Notes: a model not told the origin generated them from the letters alone. Counted from the stretch's first letter, positions 17,701 through 28,481 are shown. The stretch: DNA of 64,000 nucleotides from Ornatilinea apprima (GCF_001306115.1 NZ_LGCL01000021.1:99015-163014), one strand, 5' to 3'. Numbers and translations are program-made.

Positions 17701-20700
17701 GTGGAAACTAAAGGTTTAGTGGCGTTGCGTATCAGCCTTGCATCCCCAGACACTATTAAGAGCTGGTCTTATGGCGAAGTATTAAAGCCCGAGACGATCA
17801 ATTATCGAAGGTTACGGCCTGAAAAGGACGGTCTCTTTTGCGAGGCAATCTTTGGTCCCACTCGCGATTGGCAGTGTTATTGCGGAAAATACAAAAATCC
17901 GCGTTACAAGGGGATCGTCTGCGATAAATGCGGTGTGGAAGTAACCCGTTCGGCAGTTCGCCGCGAGCGCATGGGGCATATTGACCTGGCGACTCCGGTT
18001 GCGCATATCTGGTATACGCGCAGGATTCCTTCTTATTTGGGCCTGCTGCTGGATATTTCCCGCAGAAACCTCGACCGCGTGTTGTATTTTGCTCAATATG
18101 TTGTTACCTACGTCGATGAAGACGCCCGCCAGAAAGCCTTAAAACGCCTTGAAGATGACATCAGCGTCTCTGAGCGTGAAGTTGCGCAGAAAAGCAACTT
18201 GCTGATCCTGCAGATCAAAAAAGATCGCGATCAAAAGGTGGAAGAGATTCAGCGCCAAAAGCAAGACTTACAAGCTCGCGCTGATGAGCAGATTGCTTCT
18301 CAATTAGAGCCGGTGATGCAAGAAGGCCAGCGGCTGGAGCGCGAGCTGCAAGACTTGATGAATTCCAACGCACCCCGCCAGGTGGTTTTCAACGCGGCCA
18401 ATGAAGTCATCGCTCAAAAAGGTGAAGCCATCACCAGCCAGACGTTGAGCCATGTGCAGCGGATTGTGAAACAGCGTCTGGAAGAACTTGAGCAAGAGTT
18501 CAAAAACCAACTCCAGCGCGATCTTGAGTCGCTGGAAATGAAAAAGGCGCAGCTCCGCGCTGAGGCTGACGAGCAAATGGAGCAGTTGCGCAACCAATTG
18601 GAAGATCAGACTTCTGCCTCGCAGAATCAGACTTCGCGCCTGCGCGATGAGCTGCATGATCTGCGCGTGTTTACCTTCTTGAGCGAAACCCGCTACCGCG
18701 AGCTGAAGCAACGCTGGGGACAGGTCTTCCGCGCCGATATGGGTGCCGAGGCCTTCTACGATATTCTGCGCCGATTGGATTTGGACAAACTCTCTGAAGA
18801 GCTTTGGAATGAGGTTCGCACCACCAAGAGCAAGCAGAAACGCAAGAAAGCCACCACGCGCTTGAAAGTGTTGGAGGCTTTCCGCCGCTCGGCCAACCGC
18901 CCCGAATGGATGATTTTGACTGTTTTGCCGGTCATCCCGCCAGATTTGCGGCCGATGGTCCAGCTGGACGGTGGACGCTTTGCCACTTCCGATTTGAACG
19001 ATCTTTACCGCCGCGTGATCAACCGCAATAATCGTCTCAAACGCCTGTTGGAACTAGGCGCGCCGGACGTGATTGTGCGTAACGAGAAACGCATGTTGCA
19101 AGAGGCGGTAGACTCTTTGATTGACAATTCTCAACGCGGAAAAGCGCTCTCACGCCGTGGCCGCCGCGAGCTGAAATCTTTGAGCGACATGCTGAAGGGT
19201 AAGAAAGGCCGCTTCCGCCGCAACCTGCTGGGTAAGCGCGTGGACTATTCCGGCCGCTCGGTGATTGTTGTTGGACCGCAATTGAAGCTTTACCAGTGCG
19301 GTCTGCCCAAGACCATGGCGCTGGAGCTGTACCGCCCGTTTGTGATTGCCCGCCTAGTGGAACACAATTACGCTGCCAATGTTAAAGGTGCGCGGCGCTT
19401 CATTGAGCGCAATCGCCCTGAGGTTTGGGAAGTTTTGGAAGAAGTAATCCAAGACCGCCCGGTTTTGCTGAACCGCGCACCAACTCTGCACCGCCTGGGT
19501 ATTCAGGCCTTTGAGCCGGTATTAATCGAAGGAAGCGCCATTCAATTACATCCGCTGGTAACGACTGCTTTTAACGCCGACTTTGACGGCGACCAGATGG
19601 CTGTTCACGTGCCGCTCTCAGAGAAGGCCGTGTTTGAAGCACGCAACTTGATGCTGGCATCCAAAAACCTCTTGAAACCGGCGGATGGCGAACCGATTAT
19701 CAGCCCATCCAAAGACATGGTGTTGGGTGTGTACTATCTGACCATGATGAATGACCGCCCGCATAAGGGTGATGGGCGCGTCTTTGCGGATATGGATGAG
19801 GTAGAGCTTGCCTACAACCTGGGCCAGCTGGATATTCATGCCCGCATCAAATTATTCGCCGAAACCTGGTATGCCGAAGATAACACCCGGTTAAGCGAAC
19901 CGAAAACTGGATTGATTGATACGACTGTAGGGCGGGTCATTTTCAACCGCATTTTGCCGGAAAATGTGCAATTCATGAATGAAGTGCTGGACAAAGGCGG
20001 CGTGAAAGACCTGATCGCCGAAGTCTATGAGATTTGCGGCCCTGAAGTAACGACCGAAGTATCTGACTCGGTGAAGGATATTGGCTTCGAGTACGCGATG
20101 AAATCGGGCGCGACCATCGCGGTGGCCGACATCACCATTCCAGAAGAAAAAACCGAGATCATTGCCAACTCGACGCGTGAAGTTGAGTCCGTTACTCGTG
20201 ATTGGCGCCGTGGCTTGCTGACAGAGCAAGAGCGCGATGACCGGGTGATTGAAATCTGGCAGCGCACTACCAAAGAGGTGGGTAATAAAGTGCGGGAGCG
20301 CATGGACCCCAACGGCAACCTGGCAACGATGGCCAATTCCGGCGCGACGAAAGGCGGCTTTGGCCCCATTTCACAGCTGGCTGGTATGCGCGGTTTGATG
20401 GCCGACCCAGCTGGGCGTATCATCAGTCTGCCGATTCAGTCGAACTTCCGCGAAGGCTTGAACGCGTTGGAATACTTCATTTCCACGCACGGCGCGCGCA
20501 AAGGTCTGGCTGACACCGCGCTGCGCACGGCGAACGCCGGTTATCTGACCCGCCGTCTGGTTGACATTGCTCAGGATGTGATTGTCAACGAAGACGACTG
20601 TGGCACCGAAGAAGGTATCTGGATCCACCGTGAGGATACTCGCTTTGGCCGCCAGGCGATGAAGACCCGCCTCCTCGGTCGCTATCCGGCGGCGCGGGTG

Positions 20701-21945
20701 ATTGACCCGGATACGGGTGAAGTGCTGGCTGACACCGATGATTTGTTGGATATCAGCCTGGTACGCAAGATCATGGACTCATCGATTGACGCGGTGAAGG
20801 TGCGTTCGCCCCTGACTTGTGAATCTACGCACGGCATCTGCGCGAAATGCTATGGCGCAGACCTGGGCCGCGGCAAGAAAGTGGATTTTGGTTCAGCAGT
20901 GGGTGTGGTTGCCGCCCAGTCTATTGGCGAGCCAGGCACGCAGCTCACACTTCGCACATTCCATACCGGTGGTGTGGCAGCCGGCGGCGACATTACCACA
21001 GGTCTGCCCCGCGTTGAAGAGTTGTTTGAAGCCCGCCGCCAACCGAAGGGTGAAGCTGTGATCACCAGTATCGCTGGCGTGGCCAAGATTATCCAATCGG
21101 ACCGCTACTCTGACCAGCGTGTGGTTCGCGTGGACTACAGTGAAATGATCCCGGATGAGTACGAGATCCCTGAGGGATGGGATGTGGTCGTCAAAGACGG
21201 CGGAGAAATCTCGATGGGTGAACCCATTGCCACGCAAGGTGAAGCCAACATTGTGGCCCAACATGCTGGGCGTGTGCGTGTGGAAGACTCAAAGGTAATC
21301 GTGTCTTACGAATATCGCGAATCGCAGGAATATGAAATTCCTTCCACTGCGCGCTTGTTGATCAAAGACAACCAGAACGTTGAAGCGGGCGAGCAGTTAA
21401 CCGAAGGTTCGCTGAATCCGCATACCATCCTGAAGATCCGCGGGCGTGAAGACTGTGAGATGTACCTGCTGTCTGAGATTCAGAAAGTTTATCGCGCTCA
21501 GGGTCAAAATATTCACGATAAGCACTTTGAAGTGATCATTCGTAAAATGCTGAGCAAGGCACAGGTGCTGCGCCCGGGTGACACGAATTATCTGCCGATG
21601 GACCTGATTGACCGGCTGGTGCTGAAGCGCGAAAATGAAAGGCTGAAAGCAGAAGGAAAACAGCCTGCCAAGTATGTGGAAATTCTGCTGGGTGTAACGA
21701 AAGCCTCTTTGAGCACCGATTCTTTCCTCTCGGCTTCATCTTTCCAGCACACCATCAAAGTACTGGCTGGCGCGGCGATTGCTTCTACGGAAGACCCGCT
21801 GTTTGGCCTGAAGGAAAACGTGATTATCGGTAAACTCATCCCAGCTGGTACGGGGTTTGTGCCGGGCCGCTTTGAAAAGCTGGCCGAAGTGATGGCGCAA
21901 GCCGAGGCAATGGAATCCGGCGACGCTGCGGAAGTGGAAGAGTAA
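17701..21945 (+). CDS. rpoC: DNA-directed RNA polymerase subunit beta'
   Basis: The 1414-residue largest catalytic subunit of RNA polymerase. The GTG start follows AGGAGG. The N-terminal zinc ribbon uses Cys59, Cys61, Cys74 and Cys77. The Mg2+ site is [14 protein letters not shown] with Asp627, Asp629 and Asp631. The second zinc site uses Cys967, Cys1040, Cys1047 and Cys1050. Residues about 143-322 are an extra, charged, heptad-like coiled-coil segment inserted where E. coli has only a short linker; Thermus carries a different insertion at about this place. The rest is collinear with E. coli beta'. No rpoB lies upstream, where a sensor kinase is found instead, and the gene has its own promoter and terminator. 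Confidence 0.98.
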   Translation: METKGLVALRISLASPDTIKSWSYGEVLKPETINYRRLRPEKDGLFCEAIFGPTRDWQCYCGKYKNPRYKGIVCDKCGVEVTRSAVRRERMGHIDLATPVAHIWYTRRIPSYLGLLLDISRRNLDRVLYFAQYVVTYVDEDARQKALKRLEDDISVSEREVAQKSNLLILQIKKDRDQKVEEIQRQKQDLQARADEQIASQLEPVMQEGQRLERELQDLMNSNAPRQVVFNAANEVIAQKGEAITSQTLSHVQRIVKQRLEELEQEFKNQLQRDLESLEMKKAQLRAEADEQMEQLRNQLEDQTSASQNQTSRLRDELHDLRVFTFLSETRYRELKQRWGQVFRADMGAEAFYDILRRLDLDKLSEELWNEVRTTKSKQKRKKATTRLKVLEAFRRSANRPEWMILTVLPVIPPDLRPMVQLDGGRFATSDLNDLYRRVINRNNRLKRLLELGAPDVIVRNEKRMLQEAVDSLIDNSQRGKALSRRGRRELKSLSDMLKGKKGRFRRNLLGKRVDYSGRSVIVVGPQLKLYQCGLPKTMALELYRPFVIARLVEHNYAANVKGARRFIERNRPEVWEVLEEVIQDRPVLLNRAPTLHRLGIQAFEPVLIEGSAIQLHPLVTTAFNADFDGDQMAVHVPLSEKAVFEARNLMLASKNLLKPADGEPIISPSKDMVLGVYYLTMMNDRPHKGDGRVFADMDEVELAYNLGQLDIHARIKLFAETWYAEDNTRLSEPKTGLIDTTVGRVIFNRILPENVQFMNEVLDKGGVKDLIAEVYEICGPEVTTEVSDSVKDIGFEYAMKSGATIAVADITIPEEKTEIIANSTREVESVTRDWRRGLLTEQERDDRVIEIWQRTTKEVGNKVRERMDPNGNLATMANSGATKGGFGPISQLAGMRGLMADPAGRIISLPIQSNFREGLNALEYFISTHGARKGLADTALRTANAGYLTRRLVDIAQDVIVNEDDCGTEEGIWIHREDTRFGRQAMKTRLLGRYPAARVIDPDTGEVLADTDDLLDISLVRKIMDSSIDAVKVRSPLTCESTHGICAKCYGADLGRGKKVDFGSAVGVVAAQSIGEPGTQLTLRTFHTGGVAAGGDITTGLPRVEELFEARRQPKGEAVITSIAGVAKIIQSDRYSDQRVVRVDYSEMIPDEYEIPEGWDVVVKDGGEISMGEPIATQGEANIVAQHAGRVRVEDSKVIVSYEYRESQEYEIPSTARLLIKDNQNVEAGEQLTEGSLNPHTILKIRGREDCEMYLLSEIQKVYRAQGQNIHDKHFEVIIRKMLSKAQVLRPGDTNYLPMDLIDRLVLKRENERLKAEGKQPAKYVEILLGVTKASLSTDSFLSASSFQHTIKVLAGAAIASTEDPLFGLKENVIIGKLIPAGTGFVPGRFEKLAEVMAQAEAMESGDAAEVEE

Positions 21946-21970
21946 ACCCTCTCCCACGGTAGGAACAATC

Positions 21971-22003
21971 ATCCCCGAGGGACTACCCTTCGGGGATTTT
22001 TTA
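21971..22003 (+). terminator. rpoC intrinsic terminator
   Basis: ATCCCCGAGGG and CCCTTCGGGGAT form a strong GC-rich stem (one bulged A) around a tetraloop, directly followed by TTTTTTA. It lies 25 bases after the rpoC stop. Confidence 0.85.
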
Positions 22004-22008
22004 TTGGG

Positions 22009-22037
22009 TTGACGCGTTAGAAAAACCTTCGTAAGAT
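22009..22037 (+). promoter_or_regulatory. gyrA promoter (TTGACG, 17 nt, TAAGAT)
   Basis: TTGACG at 22009-22014, a 17-nt spacer and TAAGAT at 22032-22037. The start site would be near 22044. A TTG codon at 22037 overlaps the -10, so translation must begin downstream at the ATG at 22073. Confidence 0.75.
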
Positions 22038-22072
22038 TGAAGAAGGTTAACCAGAAAAAATGGGAGCACAAG

Positions 22073-24853
22073 ATGGAAATTGGCCTGATCCGTAAGGTTG
22101 ACATTGATGAAGAGATGCAGCAGTCCTATATGGATTATGCGATGAGTGTGATCGTGGCTCGCGCGCTGCCCGACGCGAGAGATGGCTTGAAACCAGTTCA
22201 GCGCCGAATTCTGTATGCCATGTACGATATGGGACTGCGCCCGAACAGCGCCTTCAAAAAATCCGCGCGCATTGTGGGTGAAGTCTTGGGTAAATACCAT
22301 CCTCACGGCGATATGGCGGTATATGAAGCCATGGCGCGGCTGGCGCAAGATTTCACCATTCGCTATCCGTTGGTGGATGGGCAGGGTAACTTTGGCAGCA
22401 TTGATGGCGACCCGCCCGCTGCCATGCGCTATACGGAAGCGCGCCTGCAAAACTTCGCGATGGAGATCTTAGGGCAGATTGACCGCGACACGGTGAACTT
22501 TATTGGTAATTTTGATGACACACTTAATGAGCCGGTGGTTTTACCGGCGGCTGTGCCCAATTTATTGGTGAACGGCTCGAGCGGAATTGCGGTTGGGATG
22601 GCAACCAATATCCCGCCACATAATTTGGGCGAAGTAGTCGACGCGCTTGTGTATCTGCTGCGGGGGTGGAACCGGCTGGATGATATCGATATTACCGATT
22701 TAATGCAGTATGTCAAAGGTCCCGATTTTCCCACGGGCGGGATAATCCTGCAAGGTGGTGGGCAAAATGACCTTCTGTCGGCATACGCAACTGGCAAAGG
22801 CAAAGTAACAGTGCGCGGGCGTGTGCATGCAGAGGATATGGGCCGCGGCCGCAGCCGGATCATCATCAGCGAGCTGCCCTATAACACCAATAAAACCAAT
22901 TTAATCGAGCGGATCGCGGAATTGGCCCGTGAAGGCGGTATTGAAGGAATCGCGGATTTGCGCGACGAGTCTGACCGGCAGGGTATGCGAATTGTGCTGG
23001 AGTTGTCTAAAACGGCCGATACGGATGATGTGCTGCGCAAGCTTTACCAGCGAACACCGCTTCAGAACACTTTTGGCATTCATTTGCTTGCGTTGGTGGA
23101 TGAGCAGCCGCGTTTGCTGACGTTGAAACAGGCTTTGATGGTTTATTTAGACCACCGTCTGGAAGTAACGCGCCGGCGCTCTGAGTTTGACCTGAAGAAA
23201 GCAAAGAGCCGCGCGCATATTTTGGAAGGCTTGCTGACGGCGATCAATCACCTGGATGAGGTTATTCAGATCATTCGCAAATCACCAGATACAGAGACGG
23301 CTCACGAGCGGCTCAAAAAGCAGTTCAAACTTAGCGATGAGCAAACCCAAGCCATTTTGGATATGCCTCTGAAACGGCTGGCTGCGCTGGAGCGAAAGAA
23401 AATTGAGCAGGAGTATAAAGACCTGCAAAAATTGATCAAAGAACTGGAACTGCTCCTGCGCTCGCCGCAGAAAATGCGTGATCTGGTGGAAAAGGAACTG
23501 CTGGAGATGCGCGAGAAATACGATGACCGCCGGCGGACGCAAATCGTCTCGCTGCGTGAAGGTGAATCGATGCGGGAACTGCTGACGGTTACCGATTTGA
23601 CCCCGCCGCGAGAGGTTTGGGTGGGGGTAACCCCAGATGGGAAAATATCTCGCACACAGAATGAGAATTTGAGCCGGGTGAGCGGCCGCGACGCGCCACA
23701 GTGGGTGGTCAAAACCACAACACACGATACGCTTTATCTGGTTTGCGAAGATGGGCTGGCTGCTGCGGTTTCTGTGGATGCGCTCCCCGAAACGGAAAAA
23801 TTCACCGATGGGCAGCCTCTTCATAAAGTGTCCGGCTTATCCACAGATACGCGCATAGCCTGCATATTCAATGTTCCTCAGCGCAGCGAGGCGATCAACG
23901 CTCATTATGTGGTTACGGTCAGTGAGATGGGAATGGTGAAAAAATCCTTTGTCGCTGATCTGCCCGGCCCTTCCACGCAAGCATTCGCCCTGGCCAGGGT
24001 GAACGATGATGACACATTGCGCTGGGCATTTCTCTCCAAAGGCGACCAGGACCTGTTTTTGCTTACCGCGCAAGGTATGGCCATTCGTTTTGCGGAGAAA
24101 GAAGTTCGCGCAATGGGCCTGATGGCCGCCGGCGTTAACGGTATGAAGTTGAAAGACGAAGATTTCCTGGTTGGCGCGTGCGCGCTGAATGCGGATGACG
24201 AGATTCTGGTCCTGGCGAACAGCGGTGTTGGGTGGCGCTATCCATTGAGCGAGTTTCCTGTTCAGGGCCGCTATGGGCAAGGGGTTATCGCTTGTAAGTT
24301 GACCAAAGGACAGGTCTTGATTGGGCTGCTGAAGGGGAAGACCACGCAGCAAGGCATGGCACATTTTGAGAAGGCGGCGTCGCGGTTAATTCGTGTCGAC
24401 CAGGTGCCTTTGAATAAGCGCGGACGCAATGGTCAGGCGGCAGTTCCGGTTAAGGAAGGTGATGAAACCATTGGTGTGACGGAACTGGTGGACGCCTCAA
24501 AATATTGGGAGTTTGTGGAACGTGAGGAGATCCGACAGGAGGGAGAAGCGGATTTGGATGATTCCGGTGCGGTAAAGAAAATAGCGGCGAAGAAACCGGC
24601 AAAACCGCGCGCCGCGAAAAGTACCGCAACAGCAAAAAAGCCAGCGGCCCCACCAGAGAAGAAGGCATCCCGCAAGCCGGCTGCCAAACCCGCCGGGAAA
24701 GCGCCCGCGGATACAACGGCGAAGAAGCCGGCCGCAAAGAAGAGCGTGACCCAGCCGAAAACCAGCCACAGCAGTGAAACACCGAAAAAGGTAAAAGAAA
24801 ACCAACCGGCCGGCGACACTGTGAAAAAACCACGCAAGCCTGCCGCCAAGTAA
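22073..24853 (+). CDS. gyrA: DNA gyrase/topoisomerase IV subunit A
   Basis: A 926-residue type IIA topoisomerase A subunit that breaks and rejoins DNA and partners GyrB/ParE. The N-terminal core is canonical: [27 protein letters not shown] and the catalytic Tyr120 in [10 protein letters not shown]. The C-terminal beta-pinwheel follows. The GyrA box, normally QRRGGKG and needed for negative supercoiling, is not recognisable; SGRDAPQWV at about 537-545 occupies its place, and QGRYGQGV is a degenerate copy later. Residues about 835-926 are an added Lys/Ala/Pro-rich, histone-H1-like tail. I chose the ATG at 22073 because GGGAG lies 6 nt before it and the promoter -10 excludes an earlier start. 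It could be functionally ParC-like. Confidence 0.93.
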   Translation: MEIGLIRKVDIDEEMQQSYMDYAMSVIVARALPDARDGLKPVQRRILYAMYDMGLRPNSAFKKSARIVGEVLGKYHPHGDMAVYEAMARLAQDFTIRYPLVDGQGNFGSIDGDPPAAMRYTEARLQNFAMEILGQIDRDTVNFIGNFDDTLNEPVVLPAAVPNLLVNGSSGIAVGMATNIPPHNLGEVVDALVYLLRGWNRLDDIDITDLMQYVKGPDFPTGGIILQGGGQNDLLSAYATGKGKVTVRGRVHAEDMGRGRSRIIISELPYNTNKTNLIERIAELAREGGIEGIADLRDESDRQGMRIVLELSKTADTDDVLRKLYQRTPLQNTFGIHLLALVDEQPRLLTLKQALMVYLDHRLEVTRRRSEFDLKKAKSRAHILEGLLTAINHLDEVIQIIRKSPDTETAHERLKKQFKLSDEQTQAILDMPLKRLAALERKKIEQEYKDLQKLIKELELLLRSPQKMRDLVEKELLEMREKYDDRRRTQIVSLREGESMRELLTVTDLTPPREVWVGVTPDGKISRTQNENLSRVSGRDAPQWVVKTTTHDTLYLVCEDGLAAAVSVDALPETEKFTDGQPLHKVSGLSTDTRIACIFNVPQRSEAINAHYVVTVSEMGMVKKSFVADLPGPSTQAFALARVNDDDTLRWAFLSKGDQDLFLLTAQGMAIRFAEKEVRAMGLMAAGVNGMKLKDEDFLVGACALNADDEILVLANSGVGWRYPLSEFPVQGRYGQGVIACKLTKGQVLIGLLKGKTTQQGMAHFEKAASRLIRVDQVPLNKRGRNGQAAVPVKEGDETIGVTELVDASKYWEFVEREEIRQEGEADLDDSGAVKKIAAKKPAKPRAAKSTATAKKPAAPPEKKASRKPAAKPAGKAPADTTAKKPAAKKSVTQPKTSHSSETPKKVKENQPAGDTVKKPRKPAAK

Positions 24854-24878
24854 GCTGCACCCCGGAGCAGACTGGGAT

Positions 24879-24910
24879 AAGGCCTTCCACCCAATAGGTG
24901 AGGCCTTTTC
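24879..24910 (+). terminator. gyrA terminator between convergent genes
   Basis: AAGGCCTTCCACC and GGTGAGGCCTT form an imperfect stem around a CAATA loop, followed by TTCTTATTTT on the plus strand. It sits between gyrA and the convergent minus-strand gene ending at 24911. Confidence 0.7.
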
Positions 24911-26017
24911 TTATTTTGGTTTGCGGATGGAATAATAGGAATAATGGTATGAGATGCGGTTTTGCAAAATCCCCAAGGTGTCGTTGCCGTCCATGATGCT
25001 TCCCTTGGCGCCTTGAGCGGACCAGGTAAAGGTGCGGTTAGTGTTGTTGCCGCTGGCGCCGGTCAGAGTGAATTTCCCGGATGGAAACTGGTCGACAAAG
25101 AAGGAGTGATACCAGCGCAAAATCCCTTCGTGCCCCTGAACGGTCTGATCCGGGCTGATGTGAACGGCATCCGGGTGGTAGAGATGATACAGGCGGGTGT
25201 AATCCTGCTGGTTGTATGCCTGGATCAACTGGGCTGGAAAGTCGATGGGTTGCAGCGAAGGCGACCAGGTGTAAGCAGAAAGGGTGTTCCAGAGCGGAGA
25301 GAGGATGGTGCGCGCATAATACCATTCAAAAAAGCAAACTCCGGCCAGATTCAATGCCTCGGCAGTCTCCATAAACTCGCTGATGTCAGCGGGAGTGGGT
25401 TCCCAACTGCCATATTTGTACATGGGGCCGATTGGGATGATCGGCCGGTAGGGCACCAAAGCTTGAAATTCGCGCAGCGTGCGGCGCAGTTGGGAGTCGG
25501 GGTTGTGGGCAGACTGCCAATAGACTTGCGGCATGTTCAGGTCGCATTTTTCCAGGAACTCCCGCCAGGGCAGTTGGGGGTGGTAGGACGGCCAGCGATA
25601 GGACGTGAGCGCGATGGGCGTGTTCGCCAGCGCCGGGCGCACCAGATCCATGAAGGTCTTGGCGGCTTGCTTTTTGCCGGTTTGTTTGTACTCGGCCTCG
25701 GCGTTGATCACATATCCGTCCAGTTCCAGCTCTCGCATGCGCTGAATGGCTGCCTGGGCTTCTGCCTGCGGGTTGTACCCATATACATAATGCCAGCCCC
25801 AAACCTGCAGTCCTTTGGCGCGTAAGGCTTCTACCAGCGCCGGCAGTTGATCGCGCGCTGGCGTGCCATCTATGTTGTATGGTTTTGGTCCATCGGCGAT
25901 CTTCAGCAGAACACAGGATAAACCGGCTGCTTGAGCCGCGCTGGCGATGGCTTGCGGGTTGCCGCCTTCACAGCGCGAGACTTTCCAGATCATCATGCTT
26001 TTGCCTTGAAGAGTCAT
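24911..26017 (-). CDS. TIM-barrel (GH25-like) domain fused to NTF2/SnoaL-like domain, function unknown
   Basis: About 368 residues. The N-terminal ~240 residues look like a glycosidase-type alpha/beta barrel: VLLKIADG, LQVWGWHYVYGYNP, LDGYVINAEAEYK with acidic residues at a strand end, MPQVYWQ and GVCFFEWYY. These resemble GH25-like or putative glycoside hydrolases. The C-terminal ~115 residues (about 250-368) look like an NTF2/SnoaL fold (LIQAYNQQDYTRLYHLYHPDAV, ending with a run of aromatic strands). No signal peptide is seen. I chose the ATG at 26017, with AGCAGG upstream, over a TTG at 26038 that lies inside the preceding gene. It is last in the minus-strand cluster. No function can be assigned. 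Confidence 0.6.
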   Translation of the reverse strand: MTLQGKSMMIWKVSRCEGGNPQAIASAAQAAGLSCVLLKIADGPKPYNIDGTPARDQLPALVEALRAKGLQVWGWHYVYGYNPQAEAQAAIQRMRELELDGYVINAEAEYKQTGKKQAAKTFMDLVRPALANTPIALTSYRWPSYHPQLPWREFLEKCDLNMPQVYWQSAHNPDSQLRRTLREFQALVPYRPIIPIGPMYKYGSWEPTPADISEFMETAEALNLAGVCFFEWYYARTILSPLWNTLSAYTWSPSLQPIDFPAQLIQAYNQQDYTRLYHLYHPDAVHISPDQTVQGHEGILRWYHSFFVDQFPSGKFTLTGASGNNTNRTFTWSAQGAKGSIMDGNDTLGILQNRISYHYSYYSIRKPK

Positions 26018-26030
26018 TGCATTCCTGCTT

Positions 26031-26627
26031 TCATTCAACTGAAGGGGTGGTCTCTCCGGCCAGGCCTAACTGGCTGGCAATCTCGCGCATGGCCAGAATG
26101 ACATTATCAACATGCTGCCAAAGATCAATGCCTAGCTCTTGCGTGGCATGCTCAATTTCGTCGCGGTTTGCGCCTGCCGCAAACGCTTTGTCTTTCCATT
26201 TCTTTTTTACCGACTTGCTAGTCAGGTCCATCAGTGAGCGGGAAGGCCGCACCAGAGCGACAGCAGTGATCAGCCCGGTGATTTCATCGCAGGCAAAAAG
26301 GGCTTTTTGCAAAGTTGTTTCGCGCGCTACTCCAGATGAATCAACATGGCTGAGGATGGCTTGAACAATTACCTCTGGCACGCCGCGCTCACGTAAAATG
26401 GGCGCGCCGGCCACGCCATGCTGGTCGAGGGTGGGATATTTCTCCCAGTCAAAGTCATGCAGAAGTCCGGTTATCCCCCAAAGGTCTTCATCTTCGTGAA
26501 AATATCGCGCGTAAAAGCGCATGGCTGCTTCCACGGAAAGCATGTGGTTGATTAGGTTGTGGCTTTGAATATACTCTTGGACGATTTGTAAAGCTGCGTC
26601 GCGTGTGTAAACTGGGTTTGGCTGCAT
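26031..26627 (-). CDS. HD-domain phosphohydrolase-like protein
   Basis: A 198-residue HD superfamily protein. Metal ligands visible are His28, His57-Asp58 (LLHDFDWE) and Asp114 (ACDEITGL), with further histidines at 70 and 94, as in HDIG-type metal-dependent phosphohydrolases. This subgroup (HD hydrolase with the LLHDFDWEKYP signature) is widespread but its substrate is unknown. The start is preceded by GAGGTAGAG. Its 3' end lies 13 bases before the start of the barrel/NTF2 gene, so the two are probably co-transcribed. Confidence 0.85.
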   Translation of the reverse strand: MQPNPVYTRDAALQIVQEYIQSHNLINHMLSVEAAMRFYARYFHEDEDLWGITGLLHDFDWEKYPTLDQHGVAGAPILRERGVPEVIVQAILSHVDSSGVARETTLQKALFACDEITGLITAVALVRPSRSLMDLTSKSVKKKWKDKAFAAGANRDEIEHATQELGIDLWQHVDNVILAMREIASQLGLAGETTPSVE

Positions 26628-26649
26628 TCTCTACCTCATTGACTTTTAG

Positions 26650-26661
26650 TGCATTAATGCA
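26650..26661. promoter_or_regulatory. 12-bp perfect palindrome upstream of the HD gene
   Basis: TGCATTAATGCA is a perfect palindrome in the 52-bp gap between the sanA-like and HD genes. It could be an operator for a dimeric regulator; chance occurrence is also possible. Confidence 0.25.
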
Positions 26662-26679
26662 ATTAACATGCCGTGCTGG

Positions 26680-27333
26680 TTAATCACTAATCTTTTCCTG
26701 CGGGCCTAATACAGGGATGGGTTTGCGAATCCAGACATCGAAAATGGCGGTTGCTGTTGCTGGAATTTCGCGGATAGACCAGATGGCGCGTGAAGTGCGC
26801 GAATAATTGCGCAGGTCCGAGGCGTAGCCGGTTGATTGAATCCCCATGTTTTTGCATAGGTACAGAGCCCTGGGCAGGTGGAATTGCTGGGTTACCAGGA
26901 TGGCGTTCTTGACCCCGAAGATATGCCGGGCGCGGTAACAGGTATCGTAAGTACGGCGGCCGGCAAAATCCTGCACAATGTCTTCGGGCGGAACGCCCAA
27001 TTGGATGGCGTATTCCCACATGGCTTGCGGCTCATTGTAATTTTCAAAGCGGTTATCCCCGCTCATTAACAATTTTTGTACTTTGCCTTCAAAATATAAA
27101 TCTGCAGCGGCCTTTACGCGGTCCCTGAGCACGGGGGTGGGCAGTCCATCTCGCGTCAGGCCTGCTCCAAAAACGATGGCTACAGGAGCGGGTGAGAGGT
27201 TGGATGTCTGACTCTTAATGGATGCGCTGGTCGCGGCAATCACAATCAGGCGGGTGACGCCAAAAAGAGCTGCCACAGAGATTACGAGTAGAACACCGAT
27301 TTTTACAATATTCCAGAGCATTTTTTTCACCAT
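26680..27333 (-). CDS. SanA/ElyC/YdcF-like DUF218 membrane protein
   Basis: About 217 residues: an N-terminal membrane helix (about residues 5-28) followed by a DUF218 domain with VAIVFGAGL, RDRVKAAADLYFEGKV, LLMSGDNRFENYNEP, DFAGRRTYDTCYRA and ILVTQQFHLPRALYLC. This is the SanA subgroup, linked in E. coli to envelope barrier function and vancomycin exclusion; the enzymatic activity of the domain is not settled. I chose the ATG at 27333 because an extended -10 (TGTTAAAAT) ends exactly 7 nt upstream, which predicts a leaderless transcript and puts an upstream ATG at 27342 outside the mRNA. Confidence 0.85.
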   Translation of the reverse strand: MVKKMLWNIVKIGVLLVISVAALFGVTRLIVIAATSASIKSQTSNLSPAPVAIVFGAGLTRDGLPTPVLRDRVKAAADLYFEGKVQKLLMSGDNRFENYNEPQAMWEYAIQLGVPPEDIVQDFAGRRTYDTCYRARHIFGVKNAILVTQQFHLPRALYLCKNMGIQSTGYASDLRNYSRTSRAIWSIREIPATATAIFDVWIRKPIPVLGPQEKISD

Positions 27334-27340
27334 GCAGACC

Positions 27341-27349
27341 ATTTTAACA
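27341..27349 (-). promoter_or_regulatory. extended -10 (TGTTAAAAT) of the sanA-like gene
   Basis: Read on the minus strand, TGTTAAAAT ends 7 nt before the ATG at 27333, with no Shine-Dalgarno sequence. A leaderless start is predicted. Confidence 0.6.
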
Positions 27350-27366
27350 TTGAAAGCGGACGGATG

Positions 27367-28446
27367 CTATCCACCGATGAAACTCGCGATGTCATCTCCA
27401 AGAATTTCAAGCAGCTCTGTTAAAGGTTGGTAGAGGTCATCTTCCACCCATTTGAGATCTTGAACATTGTATTGCAGCGTGTTTGTGAGGGTTTGCTGGC
27501 CTTCGGGGCTTGAGATGAAATTGAACAGCGCCACATTGATCATGGATCGTAGGTCATCCTGAATATAGGGATGGTACGACAGGTTGAGATTGGGGATGAT
27601 GGGGTCGCTTCTCCAGATGATCGGTATTTCTTCCAGAATGTCGGGATGTTCAGCCAGCAGGTCTGGCGCGGTACGCGGGTCGCCGGAGATGGAAAACGTG
27701 GCGCCAAAATCGCAGATTCCACCTGCGTAAAGGGCGCGAATCACGGCTGAATGACTTTGCAGCATGGCGCCAGGCTGAACCGGGATGGAGTTTTGCTCCA
27801 GGATCGCCGCGGGAACCACATAGCCTGAAGCCGAGGTGCGGCTGACCCAGCAAGGTGTTTTCCCTTGAAACTGCCGCAAGGCGGTTGCCGCGTTGGCTGT
27901 GTTGATATTCTTCTCAGCGTTGAAGCTGACCTGGACCCCGGACGATTTTGGGGCCAGGAATTGGACACCGATGGCATACGTACCGTAGTTATTAACCAGC
28001 AAGTTGACTTCGGCTAACTCTTCTTGTTGCGCATAGACGTAGGTGAGGGGCGGCAGCCAGGCAGCATGCAAACTGTAATCACCCAGGTCGTGGAGAAGGT
28101 CTTCGTAGCGCTCGTAATATTCCACCTGGAATGCCAGACCAGTTTGCTCAAAGAGGTATTGTGAGAGAACGCCAGAGGCGGTTAATGCGTTTTGGTCGAT
28201 TGGAGAAAGAACAACACCCATTTTGAATGGCATGTCTTCCGCGCCGGGCGGGCGGGGAGTGGGCGTTGATGTGGGGGTTGGTGTGGGGGAAGGCCAGGGG
28301 GTGCGCGTGGGTGTGCTGGTTGGCGCTTCCGTGGGCTGGCAGGTCGCCACGGGTGTTTCCTGCGGTGTACCGCAAGCGGATAGCAGCACCAGGAAAAGGG
28401 CGAAGATTAGCAAGAAAGAGGTTTTTTGAGTTCGTTTTTCAATCAT
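27367..28446 (-). CDS. PhnD-like phosphate/phosphonate-type substrate-binding lipoprotein
   Basis: A 359-residue lipoprotein. The signal peptide ends in a lipobox LLSAC with Cys25, then a Thr/Pro/Ser-rich linker (about residues 30-68) holds the binding domain off the membrane. The domain has the PhnD-type order: KMGVVLSPIDQNALTASGVLSQYLFEQTG, HAAWLPPLTYVYAQ, GKTPCWVSRTSASGYVVPAAIL and a C-terminal region with IIWRSDPIIPN. This family captures phosphonates, phosphite or other anions for ABC import. No permease or ATPase gene is nearby, so it may serve a distant transporter or a sensor. The upstream lipoate ligase gene ends 35 bases before it. Confidence 0.82.
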   Translation of the reverse strand: MIEKRTQKTSFLLIFALFLVLLSACGTPQETPVATCQPTEAPTSTPTRTPWPSPTPTPTSTPTPRPPGAEDMPFKMGVVLSPIDQNALTASGVLSQYLFEQTGLAFQVEYYERYEDLLHDLGDYSLHAAWLPPLTYVYAQQEELAEVNLLVNNYGTYAIGVQFLAPKSSGVQVSFNAEKNINTANAATALRQFQGKTPCWVSRTSASGYVVPAAILEQNSIPVQPGAMLQSHSAVIRALYAGGICDFGATFSISGDPRTAPDLLAEHPDILEEIPIIWRSDPIIPNLNLSYHPYIQDDLRSMINVALFNFISSPEGQQTLTNTLQYNVQDLKWVEDDLYQPLTELLEILGDDIASFIGG

Positions 28447-28481
28447 TGGGCATGTTCAAATCGGTTGGTGGGGCAGCTTTT

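Noticed and set aside
22037..22072. TTG start for gyrA at 22037
   Set aside because: It overlaps the -10 box of the gyrA promoter and lacks a Shine-Dalgarno sequence; the ATG at 22073 has both a suitable position and GGGAG.
24433..24894. Three overlapping minus-strand frames opposite the GyrA tail
   Set aside because: They arise from the repetitive Lys/Ala/Pro codons of the GyrA tail read backwards.
24962..25825. Long plus-strand open frame opposite the barrel/NTF2 gene
   Set aside because: Antisense shadow of a gene with clear fold motifs; the predicted peptide has no domain features.
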